Source of the DNA: Lactiplantibacillus plajomi
GTDB taxonomy: Bacteria; Bacillota; Bacilli; Lactobacillales; Lactobacillaceae
Length of the DNA stretch: 64,000 bases
Reading direction: 5' to 3'
Assembly (NCBI RefSeq): GCF_005405405.1
Contig: NZ_BJDZ01000006.1
Location: 62,001 to 126,000, forward strand
Shown: in pieces, positions 43,897-53,055 of the stretch
Layout: each line of letters begins with the position of its first letter
How positions within the stretch are numbered: position 1 is the first letter of the stretch
Program-made: the position numbers and the translations under genes
Notes under the pieces: generated by a model
Seen by the model: the letters and a program-made list of their open reading frames with translations, nothing else
Told to the model about the DNA's origin: nothing
The model's database searches: none

Positions 43897-44730
43897 TTAA
43901 GCGACTAATTTTTCCTTTTCATTTGGAGTTAAATAATCAATGCTACTGTGAATTCGAGCACTGTTATAAAAGCTCTCAATGTAGCTGAATATTGCAGCAT
44001 TTGCTTCTTCAAAATCCTGATAATGGTGTTGGTAAACCTCTTCTTTTTTCAAACTGGCGTGAAATGATTCCAAACATGAATTGTCATAGGGACAGCCACG
44101 CTTGCTATAAGAATGGCGAATATGGTGTTGCGCTAAGATCTGTTCAAAGCCAGCACTGCGGTACTGGCTACCCAGATCGGTATGCACAATTAAGTTATTA
44201 GTCGTCTTTCTAGTTTCAAAGGCTTGTTGAAAAGTGCTGATCACAAGATCAGCAGTCATATGACGGCTGATTTTATGGGCAATGATTTTACGTGAATATA
44301 AATCCTGAATGCTTGATAAATAACACCAGCCATTGGCTTTGGTGTGAATATAAGTTATGTCTGCACACCACTTTTGATTTGGACTGGTTGTACGAAAATC
44401 TTGCGCGAGTATATTTGAATAATCAGTCGCATCAATATCATTAGTTTGTTGATAATGCCACTTCTTGCGCGTGATTGATTTTAACCCCATTTGGCGCATT
44501 AATCGTTGAACTAGCTTAATACTGGCAGTCTTACCTTCTTTTTGTAACGCTTTTAGAATTTTAGGTGCCCCGTAGATACGTCTAGAATTAAAGTAAATGC
44601 GTTTAATCGACTGGCTAAGTGTCTTACGACGCTTGGCTTGTGGCGATACATGATTCTGCTGATGTTCATAGTAAGTTGAGCGTGGAACTGAGAGTACTTT
44701 ACAGGTTTCTTTGATACTATGGTGCTTCAA
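43897..44730 (-). CDS. IS3-family transposase OrfB
   Basis: DDE integrase-type catalytic part of 277 residues as an own frame from TTG 44730. An HTH_21 region (ETCKVLSVPRSTYYEH, then RRIYGAPKI) is followed by the rve core, with Asp in KWCADITYIHTK, Asp in VHTDLGSQY and Glu in CLESFHASLKKE; the catalytic triad is complete. It is probably made mainly as an OrfAB fusion by -1 frameshifting. In the shifted frame the chain continues upstream into orfA without a stop. It looks active. Confidence 0.92.
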   Translation of the reverse strand: MKHHSIKETCKVLSVPRSTYYEHQQNHVSPQAKRRKTLSQSIKRIYFNSRRIYGAPKILKALQKEGKTASIKLVQRLMRQMGLKSITRKKWHYQQTNDIDATDYSNILAQDFRTTSPNQKWCADITYIHTKANGWCYLSSIQDLYSRKIIAHKISRHMTADLVISTFQQAFETRKTTNNLIVHTDLGSQYRSAGFEQILAQHHIRHSYSKRGCPYDNSCLESFHASLKKEEVYQHHYQDFEEANAAIFSYIESFYNSARIHSSIDYLTPNEKEKLVA

Positions 44731-44765
44731 ATTAATATCAACGGCTGTCTGCCAGTCATCTGGGT

Positions 44766-45023
44766 TTACTTTTTGGCGAATATGGTTAAGGCTTTTTTTA
44801 AGATGTCATTCTCACTTTCTAGCTGTTTCAAACGTTTTTGCAACGCTAAAACATCTGATTTGGAAATTCCACTTCCTTTGTCTTCTTTATATAGATTAAT
44901 CCATTTGTAAATAGTTACATTTGATACACCATATTCGTCTGTAAGATCAGCTACCGGGGCGCCATCCTGGTACAGCTTGACAATCATTTTTCTAAAATCT
45001 ACTGAGTACTTTTTCTTGGTCAT
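44766..45023 (-). CDS. IS3-family transposase OrfA
   Basis: Protein of 85 residues with a helix-turn-helix (YSVDFRKMIVKLYQDG...DLTDEYGVSNVTIYKWINLY) and a C-terminal leucine-zipper-like stretch (LQKRLKQLESENDILKKALTI). It binds the IS ends and can regulate transposition. Read from ATG 45023; a run of seven A near its end allows -1 frameshifting into orfB. Confidence 0.92.
   Translation of the reverse strand: MTKKKYSVDFRKMIVKLYQDGAPVADLTDEYGVSNVTIYKWINLYKEDKGSGISKSDVLALQKRLKQLESENDILKKALTIFAKK
44792..44799 (-). other. -1 frameshift site of IS3 element
   Basis: On the minus strand, AAAAAAAG lies 11 codons before the orfA stop. OrfB is in the -1 frame relative to orfA (the start-to-start distance of 293 bases equals 3x98-1), and that frame is open from here into OrfB. 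Confidence 0.75.
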
Positions 45024-45118
45024 AAAAACACAATCCTTCCTATTATGGAATTATACTAAATCGTGTCCATGATTTCATACTACCTTCACTATGTCCAAAC
45101 ATGACTTAATGTTGTTGG

Positions 45119-45163
45119 CAGCGAGTTTTCACACTGGTTCTCATCAATAAGGTTAGACACTGG
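45119..45163 (+). repeat. Remnant of repeat-B upstream flank
   Basis: AGCGAGTTTTCAC..TTCTCATCAAT.. resembles 43570-43606, the sequence just before B copy 2. This suggests that the repeat region once extended past the present IS element. Confidence 0.5.
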
Positions 45164-45166
45164 CAA

Positions 45167-45196
45167 TAAAAAAGTACGTTGCTAAAGCAACGTACT
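45167..45196 (-). terminator. Terminator of CBS gene
   Basis: AGTACGTTGC (45173-45182) and GCAACGTACT (45187-45196) pair perfectly; on the minus strand T6 follows. Confidence 0.92.
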
Positions 45197-45207
45197 AAGA
45201 AAAGAAC

Positions 45208-45846
45208 CTATTCTGCTTGTAAGTCTTCAACTTCGATGACTTTGAATTGTTTGCGGTTGAGGTTGTCCGTGATGCGTTTGAGTTTTTCGGTGTCAACGTC
45301 TTCCGGAAGGGTGAATAATGTTCGGTGGCCGAGGGTGCCGGCTTGAACGTCAAGCGTTAGGCAACCGGCAATCGAGGTGTATTTCGTGATGATTTTGGCC
45401 ATGGCGGCGAGGTCGCCACGTTCACCAATGGAGACGACGGTGAGGACGTAGCTACCGACGTTGACGTTCCAGGATTGTGAGAGCATGTCCAGTAGGCGGG
45501 TATGCGTTAGGATCCCGTAGAAGTAGCCGTGTTCGTCAAGGACGGCGATGTAAGGCAAGTCCTTGATTGAGAAAAAGACGTTGTAGAAGGCGGCGTCTAA
45601 TTGAATGGTTTTAGTGGCATTTTTGAGGAGCGACGTGACGGGTAGTGACATGTCGCCACCACGCGATTTATGACGATAAATATGCATTTTGTAAATGTTA
45701 CCGCGGAAAATATGACCGGTTTCATCTAAAATCGGGACACACCGGAAGCCGGAATCTTCTAAGACTTGTAAGGCTTCTTCCAAGGTTGAGTCGGCCGTGA
45801 CCGTTGTTAAGCGTTCCTTGGGTTTAACAATTGTTTTTAATAACAT
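45208..45846 (-). CDS. CBS-domain protein with ACT-like C-terminus (CbpA-like)
   Basis: Cytoplasmic protein of 212 residues. Two CBS motifs cover residues 1-135 (TLEEALQVLEDSGFRCVPILDETGHIFRGNIY and LPYIAVLDEHGYFYGILTHTRLL). The last 75 residues (YVLTVVSIGERGDLAAMAKII...) look like an ACT domain. This layout resembles the c-di-AMP-binding protein CbpA of Listeria, so nucleotide sensing is likely; the ligand is inferred only. Monocistronic, with its own terminator. Confidence 0.8.
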   Translation of the reverse strand: MLLKTIVKPKERLTTVTADSTLEEALQVLEDSGFRCVPILDETGHIFRGNIYKMHIYRHKSRGGDMSLPVTSLLKNATKTIQLDAAFYNVFFSIKDLPYIAVLDEHGYFYGILTHTRLLDMLSQSWNVNVGSYVLTVVSIGERGDLAAMAKIITKYTSIAGCLTLDVQAGTLGHRTLFTLPEDVDTEKLKRITDNLNRKQFKVIEVEDLQAE

Positions 45847-45950
45847 GGCGAGTAATCCCCCAGACTTATTAGTTTGTTTTAATAAATGATACCATAAAAC
45901 CGCTAAAAGTTCGCAGTGATTTGAGTGGTAAATCGCGATGAAGTCAATAA

Positions 45951-45984
45951 AAAAGCCGGTCCAAATGACTTTGGACTGGCTTTT
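45951..45984 (-). terminator. Terminator of L,D-transpeptidase gene
   Basis: AAAAGCCGGTCCAAA (45951-45965) pairs with TTTGGACTGGCTTTT (45970-45984) around TGAC; it works on either strand. Confidence 0.92.
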
Positions 45985-46002
45985 GTTAAGGTTAAAAATT
46001 AA

Positions 46003-47397
46003 TTAGAAAATAACAACGGGAGTTCCGGTTGGTACCGCCGCGTAGACTTTTGCCATGACTGATGGTGGCGTGTTAACGCAACCGTGCGAGCCGTGCGTTT
46101 TGTACCAAGTGCCACCGTAACGCGGTTGCCAAGAGGAATCGTGGATACCCTGGCCGGTGTCGTCGAACGGCATCCAGTAGGAAACGGGTTGGGCGTAGTT
46201 TGAACCGTTGTCGTTTTGGCCTTTCAGGGTCGTGTTTTGTTGTTTACTCCAAACGTCCCAAACGCCGGTCGTAGTGGCATGTTTACCCGGTTTACCGGTC
46301 ACAACGTCGGTGGAAACTTTGACCTTACCGTCCACGTAGACCCACATGTGTTGGTTGACCTTGTCAACTTCGATGTAGGTGTTGCCGATGTCGGTACCGT
46401 GATCGTTGTAGCCGGAGCCGCTAATTAGTGGCGTACGGTTGAAATCCTTGCCGGCCTTGATCTGTTTAGCAAGGGCCTTGGCTTCGGCGTTAGCTTTGAT
46501 CGACCAGCCGTAGAAGCCACCGCTAATTTTAACGGTCCCACGCTTGGTGCTTTTGAACGTCCGGGTCGTATGGTAGGTCCGGTACTTGGCATCAAGTTTG
46601 TTAACGTAACTTAGGATTTGGTCGTGATTTAGGGAAACGGCGCCGTCTTTAGCGACCGTCAGCCAATTTAGAATCGTCGTGTGCGGAACCTTTACCTTAT
46701 GACCGTTGATGTGGTAGGTGATGGTTTCACCCGCATACTTCTGGGCCTGGGTCCGGGCCGTCTTTAAGCTGGTGCTCTTACTGGTGACGGTCGGCGTAAC
46801 GTAAGCGTCTTTAAGTTGAATTTGGCTTTTACCCTCGCTCAGTGCGGTGGTCACAACCTTTTTGAGCTTGGGTTGACTGAGTTCAGTTCCCTGAACTTCT
46901 TTTTGAATTTGGACACCGTTATTTTTATAAACTAACTTAGCGTTGACCGTCTTAGTCCGCTTAGTGGCGTTAGCCTTCTTGGTGATGGTTGCCAGTAAGT
47001 TGTTCAGGCTGGTTTTATTAATCGTTAATTGACCGACGGGAGCCGTTTCATCAGCCTGGGCGGTTGCAACTAACGACAATGGCCAGCGCCAATAGTTTTG
47101 CTGTTGCGCGAGTTGGTTCAGTTCTTTTTTGGTGTTGATGGAAATTCCCGCAGATTTACTTGTGAATTGATAGGTCGTTTGGCCACTTTCGGTCACGTGA
47201 TAAGTCCGGTGCTCAAGGGCGTGGTTCACTGAAGTGGCGGCTTGATCAGCGGTTTTACCACTGATATTAACGCCGGCCACCGTGGTGTTTGGCAAGAAAG
47301 TACGTTGGCCTTGCCAGATTAGGCTGGTGGCAACGTACGCGATAGCGAGAACGCCGACGATACTGCCGCCGATAATGAGCCCGCGTTTATGTGTCAT
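46003..47397 (-). CDS. L,D-transpeptidase (YkuD) with peptidoglycan-binding domains
   Basis: Extracytoplasmic wall enzyme of 464 residues. An N-terminal membrane segment (residues 6-28) anchors it. Residues about 35-310 hold two PG_binding_4-like repeats (TTVAGVNISGKTADQA..., later HKVKVPHTTILNWL). The C-terminal YkuD domain begins YIEVDKVNQHMWVYVDG, and KTHGSHGCVNTPP carries the catalytic His and Cys. Such enzymes form 3-3 cross-links or fix proteins to the wall. Read from 47397; gene between ldh and the CBS gene, each with its own terminator. Confidence 0.93.
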   Translation of the reverse strand: MTHKRGLIIGGSIVGVLAIAYVATSLIWQGQRTFLPNTTVAGVNISGKTADQAATSVNHALEHRTYHVTESGQTTYQFTSKSAGISINTKKELNQLAQQQNYWRWPLSLVATAQADETAPVGQLTINKTSLNNLLATITKKANATKRTKTVNAKLVYKNNGVQIQKEVQGTELSQPKLKKVVTTALSEGKSQIQLKDAYVTPTVTSKSTSLKTARTQAQKYAGETITYHINGHKVKVPHTTILNWLTVAKDGAVSLNHDQILSYVNKLDAKYRTYHTTRTFKSTKRGTVKISGGFYGWSIKANAEAKALAKQIKAGKDFNRTPLISGSGYNDHGTDIGNTYIEVDKVNQHMWVYVDGKVKVSTDVVTGKPGKHATTTGVWDVWSKQQNTTLKGQNDNGSNYAQPVSYWMPFDDTGQGIHDSSWQPRYGGTWYKTHGSHGCVNTPPSVMAKVYAAVPTGTPVVIF

Positions 47398-47496
47398 GAT
47401 AGTGTTGGCCTCCGTTTGTTTTTGATGTTCTCACCTTATAACAGAATGGGATGAAGTGCAAACGGCAAGGACGGGAAGATAATTGAAATTCGGGTA

Positions 47497-47524
47497 AAAT
47501 AAAAGGGCCCTGCAAGAGAGCCCT
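47497..47524 (-). terminator. Terminator of ldh
   Basis: AGGGCTCT pairs with AGGGCCCT on the minus strand (47517-47524 with 47504-47511, one G-T pair), followed by T-rich sequence. Confidence 0.8.
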
Positions 47525-47536
47525 CCGTTCAAACCG

Positions 47537-48505
<969 letters not shown>

Positions 48506-48545
48506 TCATCCTCTCGTAACGAAAATTTGTTTATTCAACATGCTC

Positions 48546-48554
48546 ATTATATCA
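48546..48554 (-). promoter_or_regulatory. Extended -10 of ldh
   Basis: On the minus strand TGATATAAT, a perfect -10 with the TG extension. No good -35 is seen at 17 bases. Confidence 0.65.
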
Positions 48555-48763
48555 TGAACAACGTTAATTAGTCTTGGGTTTTTGGGTGATTTTTAATGCG
48601 CTTTCATTATTGACTGAAATAAATTGTTGTAATTTCAAAGCTTTTCTGAAAAGGCGAAGACAACGACTTGAAACCGTTGGTTATATTTGAATCGGCCGTT
48701 TGAATACCGGTTAGGCTGCTAGGGTGGTGGTCGTTCAAATAGTAAGTGTTAAGGCGGTGATTG

Positions 48764-48893
48764 TGGTATACTGATTGCACTTCGAATACGCTGCAGAATG
48801 CGCCGTAGTGCAACTTCGAGCAGTGTTTGGTGCGATGAACAGGCTACGGCAGGTTGCCGAATCGGGGAAGTCCCCCGGTTCGGCCTGTTTGCT
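48764..48893 (+). promoter_or_regulatory. Promoter and structured leader of pth-mfd
   Basis: TGGTATACT (48764-48772) is an extended -10. The transcript can form TTGCACT/AGTGCAA (48775-48781 with 48807-48813) or GCCGTAG/CTACGGC (48802-48808 with 48844-48850); these overlap and exclude each other. A third, 12-pair hairpin (48856-48867 with 48873-48884) comes next, with only TTT after it. This looks like a leader with a structural choice. Confidence 0.5.
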
Positions 48894-48928
48894 ATGCAAA
48901 AATCAAATTATGGGAGTTTAACGAACGA

Positions 48929-49486
48929 ATGAAAATGATCGTGGGTTTAGGAAACATTGGACAAAAATACGCGGGTACCCGGCATAACGTGGGCTTTATG
49001 ATTGTTGATAAGCTTGCCGAACAATTAAACGCAACTTTTCAAACGAGTAAGTTTGAAGCGGAGGTCGCAACGGTTTTTAAAGACGGAGAAAAGGTTATGC
49101 TGGTCAAACCGTCAACTTATATGAATGAATCAGGCCGTGCGGTTGGTCCGTTGATGGCTTATTACGACGTCGACTTAAGCGACTTACTAGTCATCCACGA
49201 CGACCTGGACTTACCTCTGGGCAAAGTTCGGCTAAAACAAAAGGGGTCCGCGGGCGGTCATAATGGTATTAAGAGTATTATTGCCCACGTGGGCGACCAA
49301 AAGTTTAAGCGCGCCAAGGTCGGCATTGATCACCCCCAAAAGATGAGCGTAGTCAATTACGTGCTGGGACAGTTTTCAGCCACCGAAAAGCCGCACTTTG
49401 AGGACGCAGAAACGACGGCGGTTGCGGCGGTCTCCGCTTGGCTAGCCGGCGACGACTTTGCGGCGGTCATGAATCAATATAACTAA
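48929..49486 (+). CDS. pth: Peptidyl-tRNA hydrolase
   Basis: Releases tRNA from peptidyl-tRNA dropped by ribosomes; 185 residues from ATG 48929. VGLGNIGQKYAGTRHNVGFM has the catalytic His, KPSTYMNESGRAV and HDDLDLPLGKVRLK carry Asn and Asp of the active site, and GSAGGHNGIKSI is also conserved. GGGAG precedes the start. mfd starts 13 bases after the stop. The long leader before it is structured. Confidence 0.96.
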   Translation: MKMIVGLGNIGQKYAGTRHNVGFMIVDKLAEQLNATFQTSKFEAEVATVFKDGEKVMLVKPSTYMNESGRAVGPLMAYYDVDLSDLLVIHDDLDLPLGKVRLKQKGSAGGHNGIKSIIAHVGDQKFKRAKVGIDHPQKMSVVNYVLGQFSATEKPHFEDAETTAVAAVSAWLAGDDFAAVMNQYN

Positions 49487-49499
49487 GGGAGGACGTCAC

Positions 49500-52400
49500 A
49501 TGAATATTGAGGCGATTATTGAACAGACGCCGGATTTTCAAACGATTTTAGCGGGAATTAGTCCGAAGAGTCGCCAGTTGATCACGGGGCTAAACGGCTC
49601 CGCACGGACGGTTTATTTAACGGCTTTATTTCATCAACTAACGCATTCACTATTGATCGTGACGGATAACCTGTTTCACGCCAGTCAGTTAGTGGATGAC
49701 TTAAATAGCTTATTGGCCGACGACCAGGTTTACCTGTTTCCGGCGGAAGAAATGATGGCGTCGGAAATTGCCACCAGTTCACCGGAATACCGGGCACAAC
49801 GGGTTCAGGCGGTTAACGCACTGTTGCGCGATACGCCGGCCATCGTGGTGACCTCGGTATCGGGTGCCCGGCGGTTCCTACCACCGGTGGCGCAATTTAA
49901 AGCGGCTCGGATCGACTTAAAAGTTGGTGGCGACGTTGATCTCGCCGACTTACAAGTGCGTCTGCACGATATGGGCTACGTTAAGGAACAGCTGGTGGCG
50001 CGACCGGGCGACTACGCGGTCCGCGGGTCAATCATGGATATTTACCCGTTAGACGCGGACTACCCGTTACGGCTCGATCTATTTGATACGGAAATTGATA
50101 CGTTGAAGTATTTTGATCCGGCGACTCAGCGTTCGGTACAAAATTTGGACGCTTATACGGTGCTGCCGGCAACTGACTTTATTTTAACGGCCGACATGTT
50201 ACGGGCGGGAGCTGAACGCCTAAGGGCTGCCATGGCAACCGAAAGCAAGAAATTGAAAGCGGCCGATAAGCAAACCTTAGCCGACAACCTCGCGCAACCG
50301 CTGGCAGACATGGAAAAAGGGATTATCGGCAACGACTTGCTTTTGTACGGCAATTACCTGTACGATCGTAAAACCAGTATTTTTGATTACGTTGCGGCTG
50401 ACGGCGTTGTCGTGTTTGACGATTATTCACGAATTCTGGATAGCGAACAGCAGTTGCTGACTCAGGAAGCCGACTGGGTGACTGACCAGCTCAGTCACCA
50501 CCGCGTCTTATCCACGGCGACTTATGGAAACGAAATGCGCGACTTGTTACGTGATGACCAACACGCGCAGGTCCTGATGGCGCTGTTTCAAAAGGGAATC
50601 GGGAACGTTCGCTTCGCGCAGGTAACGAACGTGCGGACCCGACCGATGCAGGAATTCTTCGGGCAATTGCCGACGCTGAAGACTGAACTGGACCGCTGGC
50701 GGAAGCTAAAGCAAACCGTCGTTTTGATGGTTTCCGAAGCGGAACGGTTAACGAAGGTCAGCAACACCTTGGATGACTTTGAAATTGAGGCCGTGATGAC
50801 CAAGGCGGAAAATTTGCAGACCGGGGTCGTACAGATTGTTCAGGGCAGTTTACAAAACGGTTTTGAGTTCCCGGATGGCCACCTCGTGGTGATTACGGAA
50901 CAGGAAATGTTTAAGAAGGTAGCTAAGAAACGCCCCCGCCGTCAAACGTTAGCGAACGCGGAACGGTTGAAGAGTTATACCGACTTGAAACCGGGCGACT
51001 TTGTTGTGCACGTCAACCACGGGATTGGGAAGTACGTTGGTATGCAGACGCTGGAAGTCGATGGTGTGCACCAAGACTACATTACGATTGCGTATCAAAA
51101 CAACGCTAAGATTTTCATTCCGGTCACCCAACTGAACCTGGTGCAGAAGTACGTCTCGTCGGAATCCAAAACACCCCACATCAACAAGCTTGGTGGAACG
51201 GAATGGACGAAGGCCAAGCGTAAAGTTGCGGCGAAGATTGAAGACATTGCTGACGAGTTAGTCGACCTTTATGCCAAGCGTGAAGCTGAGAAGGGGTACG
51301 CCTTTCCGGAAGATGACAGCTATCAGGATGATTTCGATAACGAGTTTCCGTACGCCGAAACACCGGATCAGCTGCGCAGTATTAATGAAATTAAGCATGA
51401 TATGGAGCGGCCAAAGCCAATGGATCGCTTACTAGTTGGTGACGTGGGTTATGGTAAGACGGAAGTGGCGTTGCGTGCCGCTTTTAAGGCAATCGAAGCG
51501 GGCAAGCAGGTTGCCTTCCTTGTACCGACCACGATTTTAGCCCAACAACATTACGAAACGATGTTGAACCGGTTTGAAGGCTACCCGGTCAACGTCGGTA
51601 TGTTATCACGCTTTCGGACGGCTAAAGAAATGAAGGAAACCGTTCAGCAGTTGAAAGATGGCGAACTAGATATCGTGGTCGGTACCCACCGGCTGCTGTC
51701 TAAGGACGTTAGCTTTGCTGATTTAGGTTTACTGATTATTGATGAAGAGCAACGCTTTGGGGTTAAACATAAGGAACGGTTAAAAGCGTTGAAGGCCAGC
51801 GTTGATGTGTTGACGTTAACGGCGACGCCGATTCCACGGACGCTACACATGTCAATGCTGGGGGTACGGGACCTCTCCGTCATTGAAACGCCACCGACCA
51901 ACCGTTACCCGATCCAAACTTACGTGATGGAGCAAAACTACGGCGTGATCAAGGAAGGTATCGAACGCGAAATGCAGCGAAACGGCCAGGTCTTTTACCT
52001 GCATAACCGGGTTCATGACATTGATAAGGTCGTTGCCCAAATCAAGGCGCTGGTACCGGACGCCGCGGTCGCCCACATTGACGGTCAAATGCCGGAATCA
52101 CAATTGGAGGGGATTTTATACGACTTCATTCGTGGTGAGTACGACGTGTTGGTGACGACGACCATCATTGAAACCGGGGTCGATATTCCGAACGTGAACA
52201 CCCTGTTCGTGGAAAACGCGGACCGAATGGGCCTGTCCCAGCTTTACCAACTCCGGGGCCGGATCGGTCGGAGCAGTCGGGTCGCCTACGCCTACTTTAC
52301 GTACCAACAAAACAAGGTGTTAACCGAAGTCGGTGAAAAGCGGCTCCAAGCCATTAAGGACTTTACCGAACTGGGTTCCGGTTTTAAAATCGCGATGCGC

Positions 52401-53036
52401 GACTTATCAATTCGGGGTGCCGGGAACCTATTAGGTAAACAACAACACGGCTTTATCGATTCGGTCGGCTACGACCTGTATACTCAGATGCTTTCGGAAG
52501 CCGTCGCTAAGAAACGCGGGCAGCAGGCCAAGGTCAAGACGGATGCCACGATTGAACTGGGCATCGAAGCCTACCTACCGTCCGAGTATATTGAAGATGA
52601 ACGGCAAAAGATTGAAATTTATAAGCGGATTCGCCAGTTAGAAAATAATGACCAGTACCTCGAAGTTCAGGATGATTTAATGGATCGTTTCGGCGATTAC
52701 CCGCAAGAAGTGGCCAGTCTGTTGGCGGTTGGTAAGTTGAAGATGTTGGCAGACGATGCGCTGATTGAAAAGATTCAACGCGACGATGACAATCTGAACC
52801 TAACTTTATCCAAGCAGGGAACGGCTAAGTTGGATACTAAAGATATTTTTAAAGCCCTCGCAAAAACGAAATTACGAGCGACAGTCGGCATTGATGATGA
52901 TAAAATGAAGGTTAAATTAGTGATTCAGCCACAAATGCAGCCGCAGGAGTGGTTGGATCAACTGACTCAGTTTGTGGACCAGCTTGGTAAGATCTTAACG
53001 CCGGCAGCCACGACCGTCAGTACACCGGTCAAGTGA
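49500..53036 (+). CDS. mfd: Transcription-repair coupling factor
   Basis: Removes RNA polymerase stalled at DNA damage and recruits UvrA; 1178 residues, normal length. The N-terminal part is UvrB-like (residues 1-400), followed by the RNA polymerase-interacting CarD-like domain (LKPGDFVVHVNHGIGKYVGM near residue 495). The RecG-like translocase has LLVGDVGYGKTEVALRAA (Walker A), LLIIDEEQRFGVKHKE (Walker B), LTATPIPRTLHMS and a QLRGRIGRS motif. The C-terminal TRCF domain closes it. Cotranscribed with pth and the flippase gene. Confidence 0.98.
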   Translation: MNIEAIIEQTPDFQTILAGISPKSRQLITGLNGSARTVYLTALFHQLTHSLLIVTDNLFHASQLVDDLNSLLADDQVYLFPAEEMMASEIATSSPEYRAQRVQAVNALLRDTPAIVVTSVSGARRFLPPVAQFKAARIDLKVGGDVDLADLQVRLHDMGYVKEQLVARPGDYAVRGSIMDIYPLDADYPLRLDLFDTEIDTLKYFDPATQRSVQNLDAYTVLPATDFILTADMLRAGAERLRAAMATESKKLKAADKQTLADNLAQPLADMEKGIIGNDLLLYGNYLYDRKTSIFDYVAADGVVVFDDYSRILDSEQQLLTQEADWVTDQLSHHRVLSTATYGNEMRDLLRDDQHAQVLMALFQKGIGNVRFAQVTNVRTRPMQEFFGQLPTLKTELDRWRKLKQTVVLMVSEAERLTKVSNTLDDFEIEAVMTKAENLQTGVVQIVQGSLQNGFEFPDGHLVVITEQEMFKKVAKKRPRRQTLANAERLKSYTDLKPGDFVVHVNHGIGKYVGMQTLEVDGVHQDYITIAYQNNAKIFIPVTQLNLVQKYVSSESKTPHINKLGGTEWTKAKRKVAAKIEDIADELVDLYAKREAEKGYAFPEDDSYQDDFDNEFPYAETPDQLRSINEIKHDMERPKPMDRLLVGDVGYGKTEVALRAAFKAIEAGKQVAFLVPTTILAQQHYETMLNRFEGYPVNVGMLSRFRTAKEMKETVQQLKDGELDIVVGTHRLLSKDVSFADLGLLIIDEEQRFGVKHKERLKALKASVDVLTLTATPIPRTLHMSMLGVRDLSVIETPPTNRYPIQTYVMEQNYGVIKEGIEREMQRNGQVFYLHNRVHDIDKVVAQIKALVPDAAVAHIDGQMPESQLEGILYDFIRGEYDVLVTTTIIETGVDIPNVNTLFVENADRMGLSQLYQLRGRIGRSSRVAYAYFTYQQNKVLTEVGEKRLQAIKDFTELGSGFKIAMRDLSIRGAGNLLGKQQHGFIDSVGYDLYTQMLSEAVAKKRGQQAKVKTDATIELGIEAYLPSEYIEDERQKIEIYKRIRQLENNDQYLEVQDDLMDRFGDYPQEVASLLAVGKLKMLADDALIEKIQRDDDNLNLTLSKQGTAKLDTKDIFKALAKTKLRATVGIDDDKMKVKLVIQPQMQPQEWLDQLTQFVDQLGKILTPAATTVSTPVK

Positions 53037-53055
53037 TCGGTAGAAGGGATTTGCT

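Larger units (their letters stand above)
43876..45069 (-). mobile_element. IS3-family insertion sequence
   Basis: About 1194 bases, bounded by imperfect inverted repeats that start TGGACAC at 43876 (plus) and at 45069 (minus); both continue with a TTTA..GTATAATT-like sequence. It holds orfA and orfB on the minus strand in the usual IS3 layout with a -1 frameshift site. Both frames are intact. No flanking target duplication is visible. Confidence 0.88.

Noticed and set aside
48764-48928. Intrinsic terminator or small RNA end before pth
   Set aside because: The 12-pair hairpin is strong but only TTT follows, so I list it as part of a leader, not as a terminator.
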